Positions 8,412 through 17,052 of a stretch of DNA of 42,303 nt are shown here, in pieces. Each line of letters starts with the position of its first letter. The first letter of the stretch is position 1. The notes under the pieces were generated by a model. It made no database searches and was not told the origin of the DNA. It was given only the letters and a program-made list of their open reading frames with translations. Position numbers and translations under genes: made by a program. Source of the stretch: Stentor coeruleus (taxonomy: Eukaryota; Ciliophora; Heterotrichea; Heterotrichida; Stentoridae); the NCBI GenBank assembly GCA_001970955.1, contig MPUH01000636.1, positions 1-42,303 of the forward strand. Direction: 5' to 3'.

Positions 8412-8693
8412 ATGGTGGAACAAGAGTTTAAAGCTGCCTTGAACTATATTAAGGACTCTAAAAACCCTCCACTAGATACGAATAACGAGCAGAAGTTAGA
8501 TTTTTATGCACTTTTTAAGCAATCTACTGATGGAGCTCCTAAAGGATCTGCACCATCTAGACTTAAAGTTGTGGAAAGAGCAAAATTCATGGCTTGGAAA
8601 GCTAGGGAAAAACTAACCAAGGAACAGGCTATGCAGGAGTATGTGAACTTGCTCACCAAACTTGCCCCTAATTGGAAAAAACCTAAAATCTAA
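8412..8693 (+). CDS. ACBP: Acyl-CoA-binding protein
   Basis: This 93-residue protein spans the whole ACBP fold: FKAALNYIKDS (helix 1), then YALFKQSTDGAPKGSAP, then RAKFMAWKAREKLTKEQAM and EYVNLL. The Tyr-x-Leu-Phe/Tyr-Lys-Gln motif, the KF-x-AW helix and the following basic residues form the acyl-CoA pocket. ACBPs carry long-chain acyl-CoA esters in the cytosol. An upstream ATG at 8379 would add 11 residues (MCILPKEFVIL) not seen in the family, so I chose the second ATG, which gives the usual length. Stop TAA. It lies downstream of the mobile-like element. Confidence 0.9.
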   Translation: MVEQEFKAALNYIKDSKNPPLDTNNEQKLDFYALFKQSTDGAPKGSAPSRLKVVERAKFMAWKAREKLTKEQAMQEYVNLLTKLAPNWKKPKI

Positions 8694-8772
8694 ATGGCTT
8701 GGATTAGAATTTTCATGGGAAAACTAAGCTCTAAATGGTTAGGATTTAGAAATCTGTTTGGAAAATAATAAG
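8689..8772 (+). repeat. Imperfect ~41-bp tandem duplication across the ACBP stop codon
   Basis: The segment 8689-8728, starting TCTAAATGG (which includes the ACBP TAA stop), is followed at 8730-8772 by a diverged second copy starting TCTAAATGG. Both continue T-x-GGATT, AGAA and end GAAAA...TAAG, with about four of five positions alike by eye. It is an old local duplication in the 3' UTR with no obvious function. Confidence 0.5.
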
Positions 8773-9269
8773 AGAAGCGTGGTTAGTTTTTTATGATAGA
8801 GTTACAATGATGATATGTGATGAAATGCTATTGATTAGAATAAATGAAAGGAAGTAAAAATAATATTAAGGGTAAATTGAATGTCTTTAGTATAAGCGTA
8901 TTTTAAGTAAGAGTTTAATTATTTCACAAGATTATCTTTATATGAAATAAAAATATATTAGTTATCCATAGTTATATGAATTAGAAATCAGGTTATACCA
9001 AAAAATTATAGTTACTAGATTAAATTCTATATAGATGATTTTCATATGATGAAATATTCATATATAAACTACATTTAATAGTTAAAACATTTTAATAAAT
9101 TCTATGAAGCTATACAATTATCAGCATAAAACCACCATAAAAAAATATAAAGATATGCTGAAACTATTCCCCAATTTTTTTCAAATCTATCCTCATAAAG
9201 ATCACAATATAGACACCTAAGTCTAAAAAATATATATTTTTTATCTAACAAAAGGCATTTTTCATAATT
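8773..9269. other. AT-rich spacer between convergent ACBP and RLP24
   Basis: About 500 bp of AT-rich sequence separates the two 3' ends. Stops are frequent in all frames. I see no RNA gene, repeat or gene fragment. Confidence 0.5.
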
Positions 9270-9740
9270 TTAGTTGGTATCAACATTCATCCTATTAGTC
9301 AACTTCAATGCTATAGTGTCTTTCAAACTAGGGTCATCAATCAGATGTATGTTCTTTTCTATTTCCCTCTCATTCGCATCTTTATGCCTTACTTGTGCTT
9401 TGCGTACTCGATTCTCCCAGAATCTCTTCTGCCTAGCCTCTCTAATTTCATTGACTTTTTGGATTGCCCCAACAGTTTCTACAACAGTATTTCTATTGTA
9501 TCTAACTGGGACATTTCTTCTTTTTTCAAACTCAAATGTTGAATCAACTGTCATTTCCTTGCCCATTGCATGGCGATATGCTTTAGTCCATCGGACTTTG
9601 CGAGGATTTCTTTTCATCTTGAAGTTCTTGAAACATTTCGAACGACAAAACTTGAAGACCTTGCAGTCGTTACGGGCAAACATCATACCGTGGCCAGGGT
9701 AAATATTGCTGGAACAGAAGTAACACTTCTCAATCCGCAT
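9270..9740 (-). CDS. RLP24: Ribosome biogenesis protein RLP24 (RSL24D1)
   Basis: The 156-residue protein starts [18 protein letters not shown] and has the C-x2-C...C-x3-C zinc site of the L24e family (Cys6, Cys9, Cys32, Cys36), followed by the basic segment [14 protein letters not shown]. The long charged C-terminal helix ([19 protein letters not shown]) distinguishes RLP24 from ribosomal eL24. RLP24 occupies the eL24 site on nuclear pre-60S particles and recruits the AAA-ATPase Drg1/Afg2, which removes it in the cytoplasm. The length matches the animal protein (about 163) better than yeast (199). The ATG is at 9740 and the stop is TAA. Confidence 0.9.
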   Translation of the reverse strand: MRIEKCYFCSSNIYPGHGMMFARNDCKVFKFCRSKCFKNFKMKRNPRKVRWTKAYRHAMGKEMTVDSTFEFEKRRNVPVRYNRNTVVETVGAIQKVNEIREARQKRFWENRVRKAQVRHKDANEREIEKNIHLIDDPSLKDTIALKLTNRMNVDTN

Positions 9741-10543
9741 ATTTACTTAGTAGTTAAAAAAAGAATAAGGTTTAATAATGGAAGTTTTTTTAAGAAAGAT
9801 TTTGTTAGTTTGGGAAATTAAAGTTATGAATGGCTTGATTTTTAAATAGGAATAAGGCTTAGATGTGGAAGATTAAGAAAGGAAATAAATATTGGTTTAA
9901 TTAATTTACTTGAATGCAGAGATAGTGTAATTGGTTTTGGTAAGATTTGTGAGATATAATGGAAATTATAGTCAAATAAAATGTATATCATAAATGATTT
10001 AATATTACTTTATCAATTTAGTAATATGCAAGCATCATGATAATCAGAGTTAAAGGCAAATTGGTAATTTATGTTGAAATTTTGCTCACATATAAGATAA
10101 ATTATTTAGATTTAATATTTAAAGAGCTTTTATTTTAAAAGTCCTATGATAAATAAAAACATCACAAATAATATATTATGGTTAAGTGTAATGAATTTAA
10201 ACTTAAAAATTGAATTGTCAAGCAAGCTTATGNGCATCACAAATAATATTTGATGGTTAAGTTTAATGAACTTGAACTTAAACTTAAAAAATAGAATTGT
10301 CAAGCAAGCTTATGCTATTCTAATCCTTATTGTAAGAGCATTCTTGCTATTAAAAATTAGTTCAAATTTAAAGCGATAAAAGCTAATATGCTTTAATTAT
10401 ACTGAAAATTATAAACAGTAACCTGAAAACATAAAATCAATTTTCCTAATAACAATTTTATCTAATTTTATTCAATCCTTGTTCAAAACTCGTATAATGT
10501 TTGATAGAAGTTTAGTTTTATAATTAAAAATATTCTTATGGAA
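9741..10543. other. AT-rich spacer with a single-N assembly join
   Basis: This 803-bp stretch lies between the 5' end of RLP24 and the 3' end of the MORN gene. It contains the N10233 junction described separately. The rest is AT-rich, with no open frame of interest and no RNA gene recognised. Confidence 0.5.
10162..10315. repeat. Near-duplicate block around N10233 (probable unmerged assembly overlap)
   Basis: About 70 bp before the N, from CATCACAAATAATAT to AAGCAAGCTTATG, recur after it with several substitutions and a small insertion (an extra ACTTAAACTT-like stretch). The pattern resembles two variants of one locus placed in series. It could also be a real diverged duplication, but the N exactly between the copies argues for an assembly join. 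Confidence 0.6.
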
Positions 10544-11419
10544 TTAAGGACTAATAATCATCTGTCTTTTAGTTGAAGATTCAAGAATATTTATAGGTAT
10601 TTCTTTACCGTCTATCAAGTGTATTTTTCCTTTTTCTAACCCTTCAGATAACTCAATATTTGAATAATAGCTATCTTTTGAGTAAATAACACAGTCTACT
10701 AATTTTCCATCAGACCATTTACCTTTAGTAACTATCCCCATATTTGTTGTGAATGTTCCTTCTATAAAATATCCTTTATGAAAAGTGCCCTCAAAAACCC
10801 CTTTGTTTGAATTCATAACCCCAAATCCATGCTTTTTGCCTTTTTTAAAATTCCCTTTGTATACAAAATCATCAATCTCTTCAGTGCCTTCTCCATGTTT
10901 AAGTCCTTTTCTCCAAAATCCTTTGTAAAAAGATCCTAACTTGTAATAAGTTCCAAAGCCATGAAAAAGTCCTTTACGGAATTCCCCTTCGTAAAAATGA
11001 TCTTCAGAATATTTCAAATATCCTTCTCCGTTAGGTTTGTTATCTTTCCAAGATCCTGAATAAACTATTGCCTCTTTCATCACCAACTTTCCTTTACCAT
11101 TTCTCTTATCTTCAATCATCTGCCCAGTATACACCCCATCGCTACATTCAAGATTTGTCACATCAACTATTTTTTTATTAGACTGCTCTTCACGAAGAGT
11201 ATTTTGGCTAAGCTCAGTAATTTGCATATGGCTTGCTTCAGTATTGATTATTTTGAAGAATTTATATTGATTGAATAGAACCCTTTGTGTCTCTATACCC
11301 ATTGCACCAGTGTCTAATTCTAAATCAGATTGAAAGCGATTTGTAATTAACAGTTGATCAGGCTCTATTTTAACTGTTCTTTCTGCTTCAGAATATTTGC
11401 AGCAGCACCCGGCTCCCAT
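10544..11419 (-). CDS. MORN-repeat protein with acylated N-terminus
   Basis: This 291-residue protein begins MGAGCCCKYSEAE. Gly2 followed by three cysteines is a classic N-myristoylation plus palmitoylation signal, so membrane attachment is expected. About six MORN repeats occupy residues ~95-225, for example VYSGSWKDNKPNGEGYLKY, FYEGEFRKGLFHGFG and VYKGNFKKGKKHGFG. MORN repeats act as spacers and dimerisation rods at membranes and cortical cytoskeleton. There is no catalytic domain (no PIP-kinase or SET part). It is divergent from the phospholipase C gene with 162 bp between ATGs. The start is firm because the signal needs Gly2. The partner is unknown. Confidence 0.85.
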   Translation of the reverse strand: MGAGCCCKYSEAERTVKIEPDQLLITNRFQSDLELDTGAMGIETQRVLFNQYKFFKIINTEASHMQITELSQNTLREEQSNKKIVDVTNLECSDGVYTGQMIEDKRNGKGKLVMKEAIVYSGSWKDNKPNGEGYLKYSEDHFYEGEFRKGLFHGFGTYYKLGSFYKGFWRKGLKHGEGTEEIDDFVYKGNFKKGKKHGFGVMNSNKGVFEGTFHKGYFIEGTFTTNMGIVTKGKWSDGKLVDCVIYSKDSYYSNIELSEGLEKGKIHLIDGKEIPINILESSTKRQMIISP

Positions 11420-11581
11420 TTATATATTTTAAGTATTAACGTTGCTTATTAAAATTTGAAGTCTGCAGAGTATTTAATAAATGGTTATGGTTTATATCTA
11501 AAGAATAAAAAACCCACTTTGCAAAATTGCTAATATACGTATAAAAATATTTCCTGGATTATTAATAAAGTCTAATAAAAT

Positions 11582-13699
11582 ATGGAAAGTAGCTACAGCT
11601 CTGTAAGTAGAAATCTCTTAAGTGATGTAGATTACAGGTCATACGATAAAATGCTATGCCTCTCCTGTTTAGTCTACGGAGTATCAGCATGTAAAATCTC
11701 ATCTAGAGGTAAAGAAAATCCTCGCAAGTTTTACCTCCACGAATATAATCCATGCCTTTTAATTTGGACATCAAGGAAAAAGAAGTCTAAAACTTCTTTT
11801 TTAAAACTCCCACAACTGATGAAAATTGAAAGAGAACCTTCAGCAAGAGGGTTCCGTAAATACAAAGGAAAATATTCAAAGGATTGCACTGTAACACTGA
11901 CTTTCAGGACAAAAATACTCGGTCTGATCTTTGAACGCTCTAACATCATGATGCAATGGCTAAGTGGTATTCATTATCAAATTGAATCAGAATCAAATTT
12001 TTTTAGAAGGAGGATGTCAACACAAGAAGGCATTACTAGAAGACTCTGGGCATCATCAGATCTTAACTCAAGTGGGAATTTATCTTTAGAAGAAATAAAA
12101 ACCATGCTGAAAAATATGAACTTATACATAAATCATGAAGAAATCCTAGATTTGTTTCATAAATTTGACACTAATAAAAATCAAGCTATTGAAAGAAGTG
12201 AATTTGATGAAATGATAGCCCATATAATGCTTAGGCCTGAAATTGATCGAATTTTCTTAGAGTACACAGATGGAAAAGAATATATGAGCAGAAGAGAATT
12301 TAGAAGGTTTTGCAAAAGCATCCAAGGAGATATAACCAATTATAAGAATGTTATTGGGTCTTTAGCAGAAGAAGTTGATGATGAACAGAAACTTACAATG
12401 AAAGGGTTTAGAGATTATTTGTTAAGTCCGATAATAAACTCGGCTATACAAACACAGCAGACTTCAGTGTGTATGGACATGACTCAGCCGCTAACTCATT
12501 ATTTTATAGCAACTTCTCATAATACATATTTGGAAGGGAATCAGTTAACTGGAATGTCAAGTGTTTTCCAATATAGTAGAGTTTTGCTTGAAGGATGTAG
12601 GTGCATTGAATTAGATACTTGGAATGGTGATGATGAACCAGTTGTCACTCATGGTCATACACTAGTGAATAAAATCTCTTTAAGAGATGTTGTTATTGAA
12701 ATAAAAAAATCAGCCTTTGTAGCTTCGCCTTACCCGGTAACACTCTCATTTGAGAACCACTGCAACCACGAGCAAACTGGAAAAATCGGAGACATCCTCA
12801 GAGAAATCCTTCAAAACGCGCTATTTATCCCATGTGGATCATTGAAAAGTCCTGAAGAATTAAAGTTCAGATTTATTATTAAAGGTAAAATCATGAAAAC
12901 ACCCCAAAAACCTGGAAAATCCCCCAAGCCGGTTAATCCAAAATTCTCAAGCATTGTAGGTTTAGTAGGTTCAGAATTCAATTTAGAAAAGGAATATAAT
13001 GATATTGTATCTTTACGTGAGAAAAAATTATTAAAGCTTGTGAAAAAGCATGGCAGTGATGAAATCATAAAATATCATAGCAAGTATTTTACTAGAATAT
13101 ACCCAAAAAGCGGAAGAATCAAGTCAAGCAATTTCAATCCATTAGATTTTTGGATTTATGGATCACAGATGACTGCTATTAACTATCAGTCTACTGATAT
13201 TGGAAAGCTAATTAATAATGCTTGGTTTTTAGGAAATGGGAAATGTGGGTATGTACTTAAGCCAAATTATATGAGAGACCCGATGAATGGTATTGATATT
13301 GGGGGGTTGAATACCCCGGCAATCGAAATATGCATGGAATTAATTTCTGGGTTTAATTTGCCAAAGATTGAAGGAGAACATGAGATTATAAGTCCACGTG
13401 TGGAAATTGCTGTTATGGGAATACCTCAAGACTGCCAAAAGTTTGTTAGTAAGGCTGTACAAAAAAATGGATTTAATCCTGTATGGCAAGAAAAATTCAG
13501 ATTTAGTATCTGCTTGGCAGAGATGAGTATTATTGTTGTTAAAGTTCTTTCAGGTAATTCTCAAGTCGCAATAAATGCTATACCAGTATATTACGCTAAC
13601 ACTGGTCTAAGGGCAATTCAGTTATTAGATTCTGATCTTGAGTTACTTCCAAACAGTGTTCTTCTCTGTAGAATAAGCGTAGAATATAACTCAGAATAG
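11582..13699 (+). CDS. PLC: Phosphoinositide-specific phospholipase C, delta-like
   Basis: The 705-residue protein has the full delta-type order: an N-terminal PH-like region (~20-135), EF hands with good loops (DLNSSGNLSLEE and DTNKNQAIERSE), an X domain, a Y domain (YFTRIYPKSGRIKSSNFNP) and a C-terminal C2. Active-site residues are present at almost the same numbers as in rat PLC-delta1: His313 in ATSHNTYLEG, Glu343 and Asp345 in ELDTWNG, His357 in THGHTL, and Glu391 in SFENHC. It should hydrolyse PIP2 to diacylglycerol and IP3 in a calcium-dependent way at the plasma membrane. The X-Y linker is short and basic (residues ~438-460). ATG at 11582; stop TAG. Confidence 0.95.
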   Translation: MESSYSSVSRNLLSDVDYRSYDKMLCLSCLVYGVSACKISSRGKENPRKFYLHEYNPCLLIWTSRKKKSKTSFLKLPQLMKIEREPSARGFRKYKGKYSKDCTVTLTFRTKILGLIFERSNIMMQWLSGIHYQIESESNFFRRRMSTQEGITRRLWASSDLNSSGNLSLEEIKTMLKNMNLYINHEEILDLFHKFDTNKNQAIERSEFDEMIAHIMLRPEIDRIFLEYTDGKEYMSRREFRRFCKSIQGDITNYKNVIGSLAEEVDDEQKLTMKGFRDYLLSPIINSAIQTQQTSVCMDMTQPLTHYFIATSHNTYLEGNQLTGMSSVFQYSRVLLEGCRCIELDTWNGDDEPVVTHGHTLVNKISLRDVVIEIKKSAFVASPYPVTLSFENHCNHEQTGKIGDILREILQNALFIPCGSLKSPEELKFRFIIKGKIMKTPQKPGKSPKPVNPKFSSIVGLVGSEFNLEKEYNDIVSLREKKLLKLVKKHGSDEIIKYHSKYFTRIYPKSGRIKSSNFNPLDFWIYGSQMTAINYQSTDIGKLINNAWFLGNGKCGYVLKPNYMRDPMNGIDIGGLNTPAIEICMELISGFNLPKIEGEHEIISPRVEIAVMGIPQDCQKFVSKAVQKNGFNPVWQEKFRFSICLAEMSIIVVKVLSGNSQVAINAIPVYYANTGLRAIQLLDSDLELLPNSVLLCRISVEYNSE

Positions 13700-13929
13700 T
13701 ATAAGAACTTAAAAAATCATGTGTTTCTCCTATGATTAGCAAAGTAATACTCCATGAAAAATATTATGAGCAACTACATTATTTCTTGTAATCACAAATT
13801 TAAAAAAATCTTAACTTTCAACTTAATTCTAGCACATCAAAATTTTATTTCGCATCTAAAAAATCTTCCACACTACATTCCCACAAGCAGTAATCCATTC
13901 TTTATTTTTTCTTTCTTTATAATATTTAA

Positions 13930-16900
13930 ATGTCTATAAGAGGATTCTCGCCGATAGTAGGAATCCAAGCAAAGCCAAAGCATCCTATACCTCAACGTCC
14001 ACCAAAATCCGTGCGTACCCACTCAGAAAAAAAGTTCACTCCACAAATCAACAAATCCTTTACGTGTTACAATGACGGGACCAATCAAAACAATCAAAGT
14101 TTCACTGCCGATAAATCCAGGAACATATCCTTAGCTCATCTAAAGTCCAGAAATACATCTCTTGGTAAATACCGTAATTTTCGTTCTATAACTAAGCTGA
14201 CAACAAAAGAACCTGTTAAAAAAGAATCTAGTATTTTGTTAGAAAAAGCTAAAGCTGAAATGAAAGATAGCAACTACAAATCCGCTATAAACTATTTAAA
14301 TAAGCTTATTAAAGAAGAGCCGAACAATCCTGATGGTTTGTACTTAAGAGGGAAATGCTATATTAATTTCATGTCGTATAAAGAAGCAATCCCTGACTTG
14401 CTTAGTTTGATTCAAGACTACCCATTATTTGAGAAAAATGCTTATATTGCTTTAGCTATGAGTTTTGTAGCTCTGGACGATTACACAACTGCAGTCCGAC
14501 AGCTCACAAAAGCTTTGATTAAATTCCCCAAGTTTAAAGATGCCTATTTAGCAAGGGGACAGCTACTTACTCATCAAAAAATATGGGACAAAGCAATAAG
14601 CGATTTTTATAAAGTGATTAATTTAAGCCCTGAAGATGGAAATGCTTATATAGGTTTAGCTGATGCGCTTATTGGTATGGGAGACTATCAGAATTCCTTA
14701 AAAGTTTTAAACTCTGCAGCAAAATGTAAAAACATAAGCAATCAAGCTTATTTGCGTAGAGGGAAAATATTTTATGAACTAGACAATTTTAAATTAGCTA
14801 TGAGAGAGCTAAATAAAGCTATAAAATCCGCTCCTCTTGAAGCAGAATCTTATTATTATAAAGCTTTAGTTCAGTTAAATCAAGATAATCTTGCTGAAGC
14901 TGCTTTGTGCTTAGAGCAAGTTGTTAAATATGATACTGAAAAAAAGTTTACAGGTGCAGCGATTTATGATTTAGGAGCTATAAAAATCAAACAAAAAGAT
15001 TACTATGGGGCAATGCATACTTTTCAAAGGGCAACAGATACAAATGTAGAAATCAAACAACAGAAAATCCTTGTCAAATATGTTGAATCCATACTAACTT
15101 TAATGAAAAGGAAGTTCAAAGATGGAACCTCACTTCTGACGAAAATTATAAAAAATAACCACCCTCTAATACAAGAATATATAGGCAATTGCTTTACATT
15201 TAGAGGATATGCATATGCAGCTCAGGAACTACATGAAAAAGCTACAAAAGATTTATCTACAGCAGCGAAAATGCAGAAACTTGACTCAGCCTCTGAATAC
15301 AACTATATGATTTCTCAAGGGATTTTATTAGCTGAAAAGAAAAATGATCAGGCGATTGCGTTTTTTACTAAAGCTCGAGAATTATACTCGAAAAACCCAG
15401 AAACTTATACTTATGAAGCGTGTATTTATTTTCTTAATAAAAATTGCGACAAGTGCAAAGACCTTTTGAGTATGGCAATAGACCTCAAGCCGGGAGATAG
15501 CGACTTACACTTTTTTAGAGGGATTGTTAGTTATTATGAAGGTAAAAATGCTGAATGTGTGCAGGATTTAGAAGTTGCTATTGAAAAGTCTGAAGATAAC
15601 AATTCTTATCATTATATGTGCAGAGGACTTAGTTATGCACAATTAGGTCTTTATCTTGAGGCGATTAATGATTTTTCAGCAGTTTTACAGTTGAATGAAA
15701 ATCTGGTCCAAGCATTTTTGTATAGAGGCAGATGTGCTTTTTTGCAAGAAGACACAAATTTAGCTTATGCGGACTTTCAGAAACTTTTGTATGCAAAGCC
15801 TGAAGATCCAGAAGTCCACATCAATGCTGGAGACTTGCTTATGTTAACTCAGTGTACAGAAGATGCGATTAAAGCTTATAACAATTCACTGTCTAAGGGT
15901 AAGTCTAAAATACCATATATACAAAAGGCAAAATGCAACTTAATATTGAACAAACTTTCTGAGGCTATACAAGAAATAAGTGAAGCACTAGTATTAGAAA
16001 ATGATAAGAAACTCTTGCAAGACTACAACATGCTGAAATCTTTAGAAATGTGCCAGGATGGAAGGTTCAACGATGCCCTTATAGTCCTCCAGAGTTTTTC
16101 TGCAGATGGAAATATAGTAAAACTTAGGGAAATCAGGAAATTTATCGGAATATGCTTTTTTTATCTAGGGGAATATGTTTACGCACAGACAATTTTTCAA
16201 AGCTTGCTTGAATCAACTGACACAGATACAGCGGAAACAATGTACAATCTTGCTTTATGCAATTTAATGGCTGAGTATTATGAATCTGCTTTAGCTCAGT
16301 TAAATGAACTTGCATATATGACCGATGGAAGTGAGCGTGGGAAAATATTACTTTTATCAGGGTTTATACATATAGGACTTGACAATGACCAGGAAGGCAA
16401 AGAGTTTTTATCTGAAGCTTACAAATTCGACCCTCAAACAGTAACTCAGTTCCTAAAGTCCAATACTAAAATTTCAATCCTAGCTTTTAATAGCAAAAAT
16501 GACTTTTGTGAAAATTTTCCATTAATCACATCTTCAATTGGTAGTGCTTCACCAATAAGTATTCGGCTTTCGTTTGGACTTCCTTTGGTTGAAATGCCAT
16601 CTATGGATTTTGATATTGAAGATTCAATTCTTCAACAGTTTGCTATGAAGAATATTAAATGTAAACCTGAGGCCCCATGGCTTAATAGGGTTCAAGGGAT
16701 GATACAATTTACTGATGAGGTGCAGGATATTGTAAGTGAAACAGTAACAGATTCTGTTGCAGAGAACTCAGGAGAAGAAGAACCACAAGATGATGTTTTT
16801 GAAGATGGAACTGAAAATTTTAAAAAGTATAGGTCTGCGCTGTGTCTGCCTCGAGGAGGAAGTGATCAGATACTGAAAAATATGCAAGCGGTTTTCGCGA

Positions 16901-16935
16901 ATAACCATGACGATGACTCCAGTGAAGTTTTATAG
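13930..16935 (+). CDS. Large TPR-repeat protein of unknown role
   Basis: The 1001-residue protein has a basic, Ser/Asn-rich N-terminus (~1-95) and then near-continuous tetratricopeptide repeats to about residue 850. Examples are YKSAINYLNKLIKEEPNNPD and WDKAISDFYKVINLSPEDGN, at about 34-residue spacing. The C-terminus contains a conserved-looking segment (MKNIKCKPEAPWLNRVQGMI) and an acidic tail (ENSGEEEPQDDVFEDG). TPR arrays are protein-binding scaffolds, and in ciliates many belong to ciliary or intracellular-transport complexes. There is no TM segment and no enzymatic domain. The ATG at 13930 follows dense upstream stops. It is 230 bp downstream of the PLC gene on the same strand. Stop TAG. 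Confidence 0.85.
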   Translation: MSIRGFSPIVGIQAKPKHPIPQRPPKSVRTHSEKKFTPQINKSFTCYNDGTNQNNQSFTADKSRNISLAHLKSRNTSLGKYRNFRSITKLTTKEPVKKESSILLEKAKAEMKDSNYKSAINYLNKLIKEEPNNPDGLYLRGKCYINFMSYKEAIPDLLSLIQDYPLFEKNAYIALAMSFVALDDYTTAVRQLTKALIKFPKFKDAYLARGQLLTHQKIWDKAISDFYKVINLSPEDGNAYIGLADALIGMGDYQNSLKVLNSAAKCKNISNQAYLRRGKIFYELDNFKLAMRELNKAIKSAPLEAESYYYKALVQLNQDNLAEAALCLEQVVKYDTEKKFTGAAIYDLGAIKIKQKDYYGAMHTFQRATDTNVEIKQQKILVKYVESILTLMKRKFKDGTSLLTKIIKNNHPLIQEYIGNCFTFRGYAYAAQELHEKATKDLSTAAKMQKLDSASEYNYMISQGILLAEKKNDQAIAFFTKARELYSKNPETYTYEACIYFLNKNCDKCKDLLSMAIDLKPGDSDLHFFRGIVSYYEGKNAECVQDLEVAIEKSEDNNSYHYMCRGLSYAQLGLYLEAINDFSAVLQLNENLVQAFLYRGRCAFLQEDTNLAYADFQKLLYAKPEDPEVHINAGDLLMLTQCTEDAIKAYNNSLSKGKSKIPYIQKAKCNLILNKLSEAIQEISEALVLENDKKLLQDYNMLKSLEMCQDGRFNDALIVLQSFSADGNIVKLREIRKFIGICFFYLGEYVYAQTIFQSLLESTDTDTAETMYNLALCNLMAEYYESALAQLNELAYMTDGSERGKILLLSGFIHIGLDNDQEGKEFLSEAYKFDPQTVTQFLKSNTKISILAFNSKNDFCENFPLITSSIGSASPISIRLSFGLPLVEMPSMDFDIEDSILQQFAMKNIKCKPEAPWLNRVQGMIQFTDEVQDIVSETVTDSVAENSGEEEPQDDVFEDGTENFKKYRSALCLPRGGSDQILKNMQAVFANNHDDDSSEVL

Positions 16936-17052
16936 GATTGCATAATATTATATACGCTTATTTATTAACGATTATAAAGTATACATAATCATTAAATATC
17001 CTCCTATCATTATAAAAAAGTAGCTATAATCATTCTAATTAACATAAAAAGT

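Noticed and set aside
13754-13939. 61-codon plus frame before the TPR gene
   Set aside because: AT-rich composition, overlaps the TPR start, no family resemblance; likely 5' flank.
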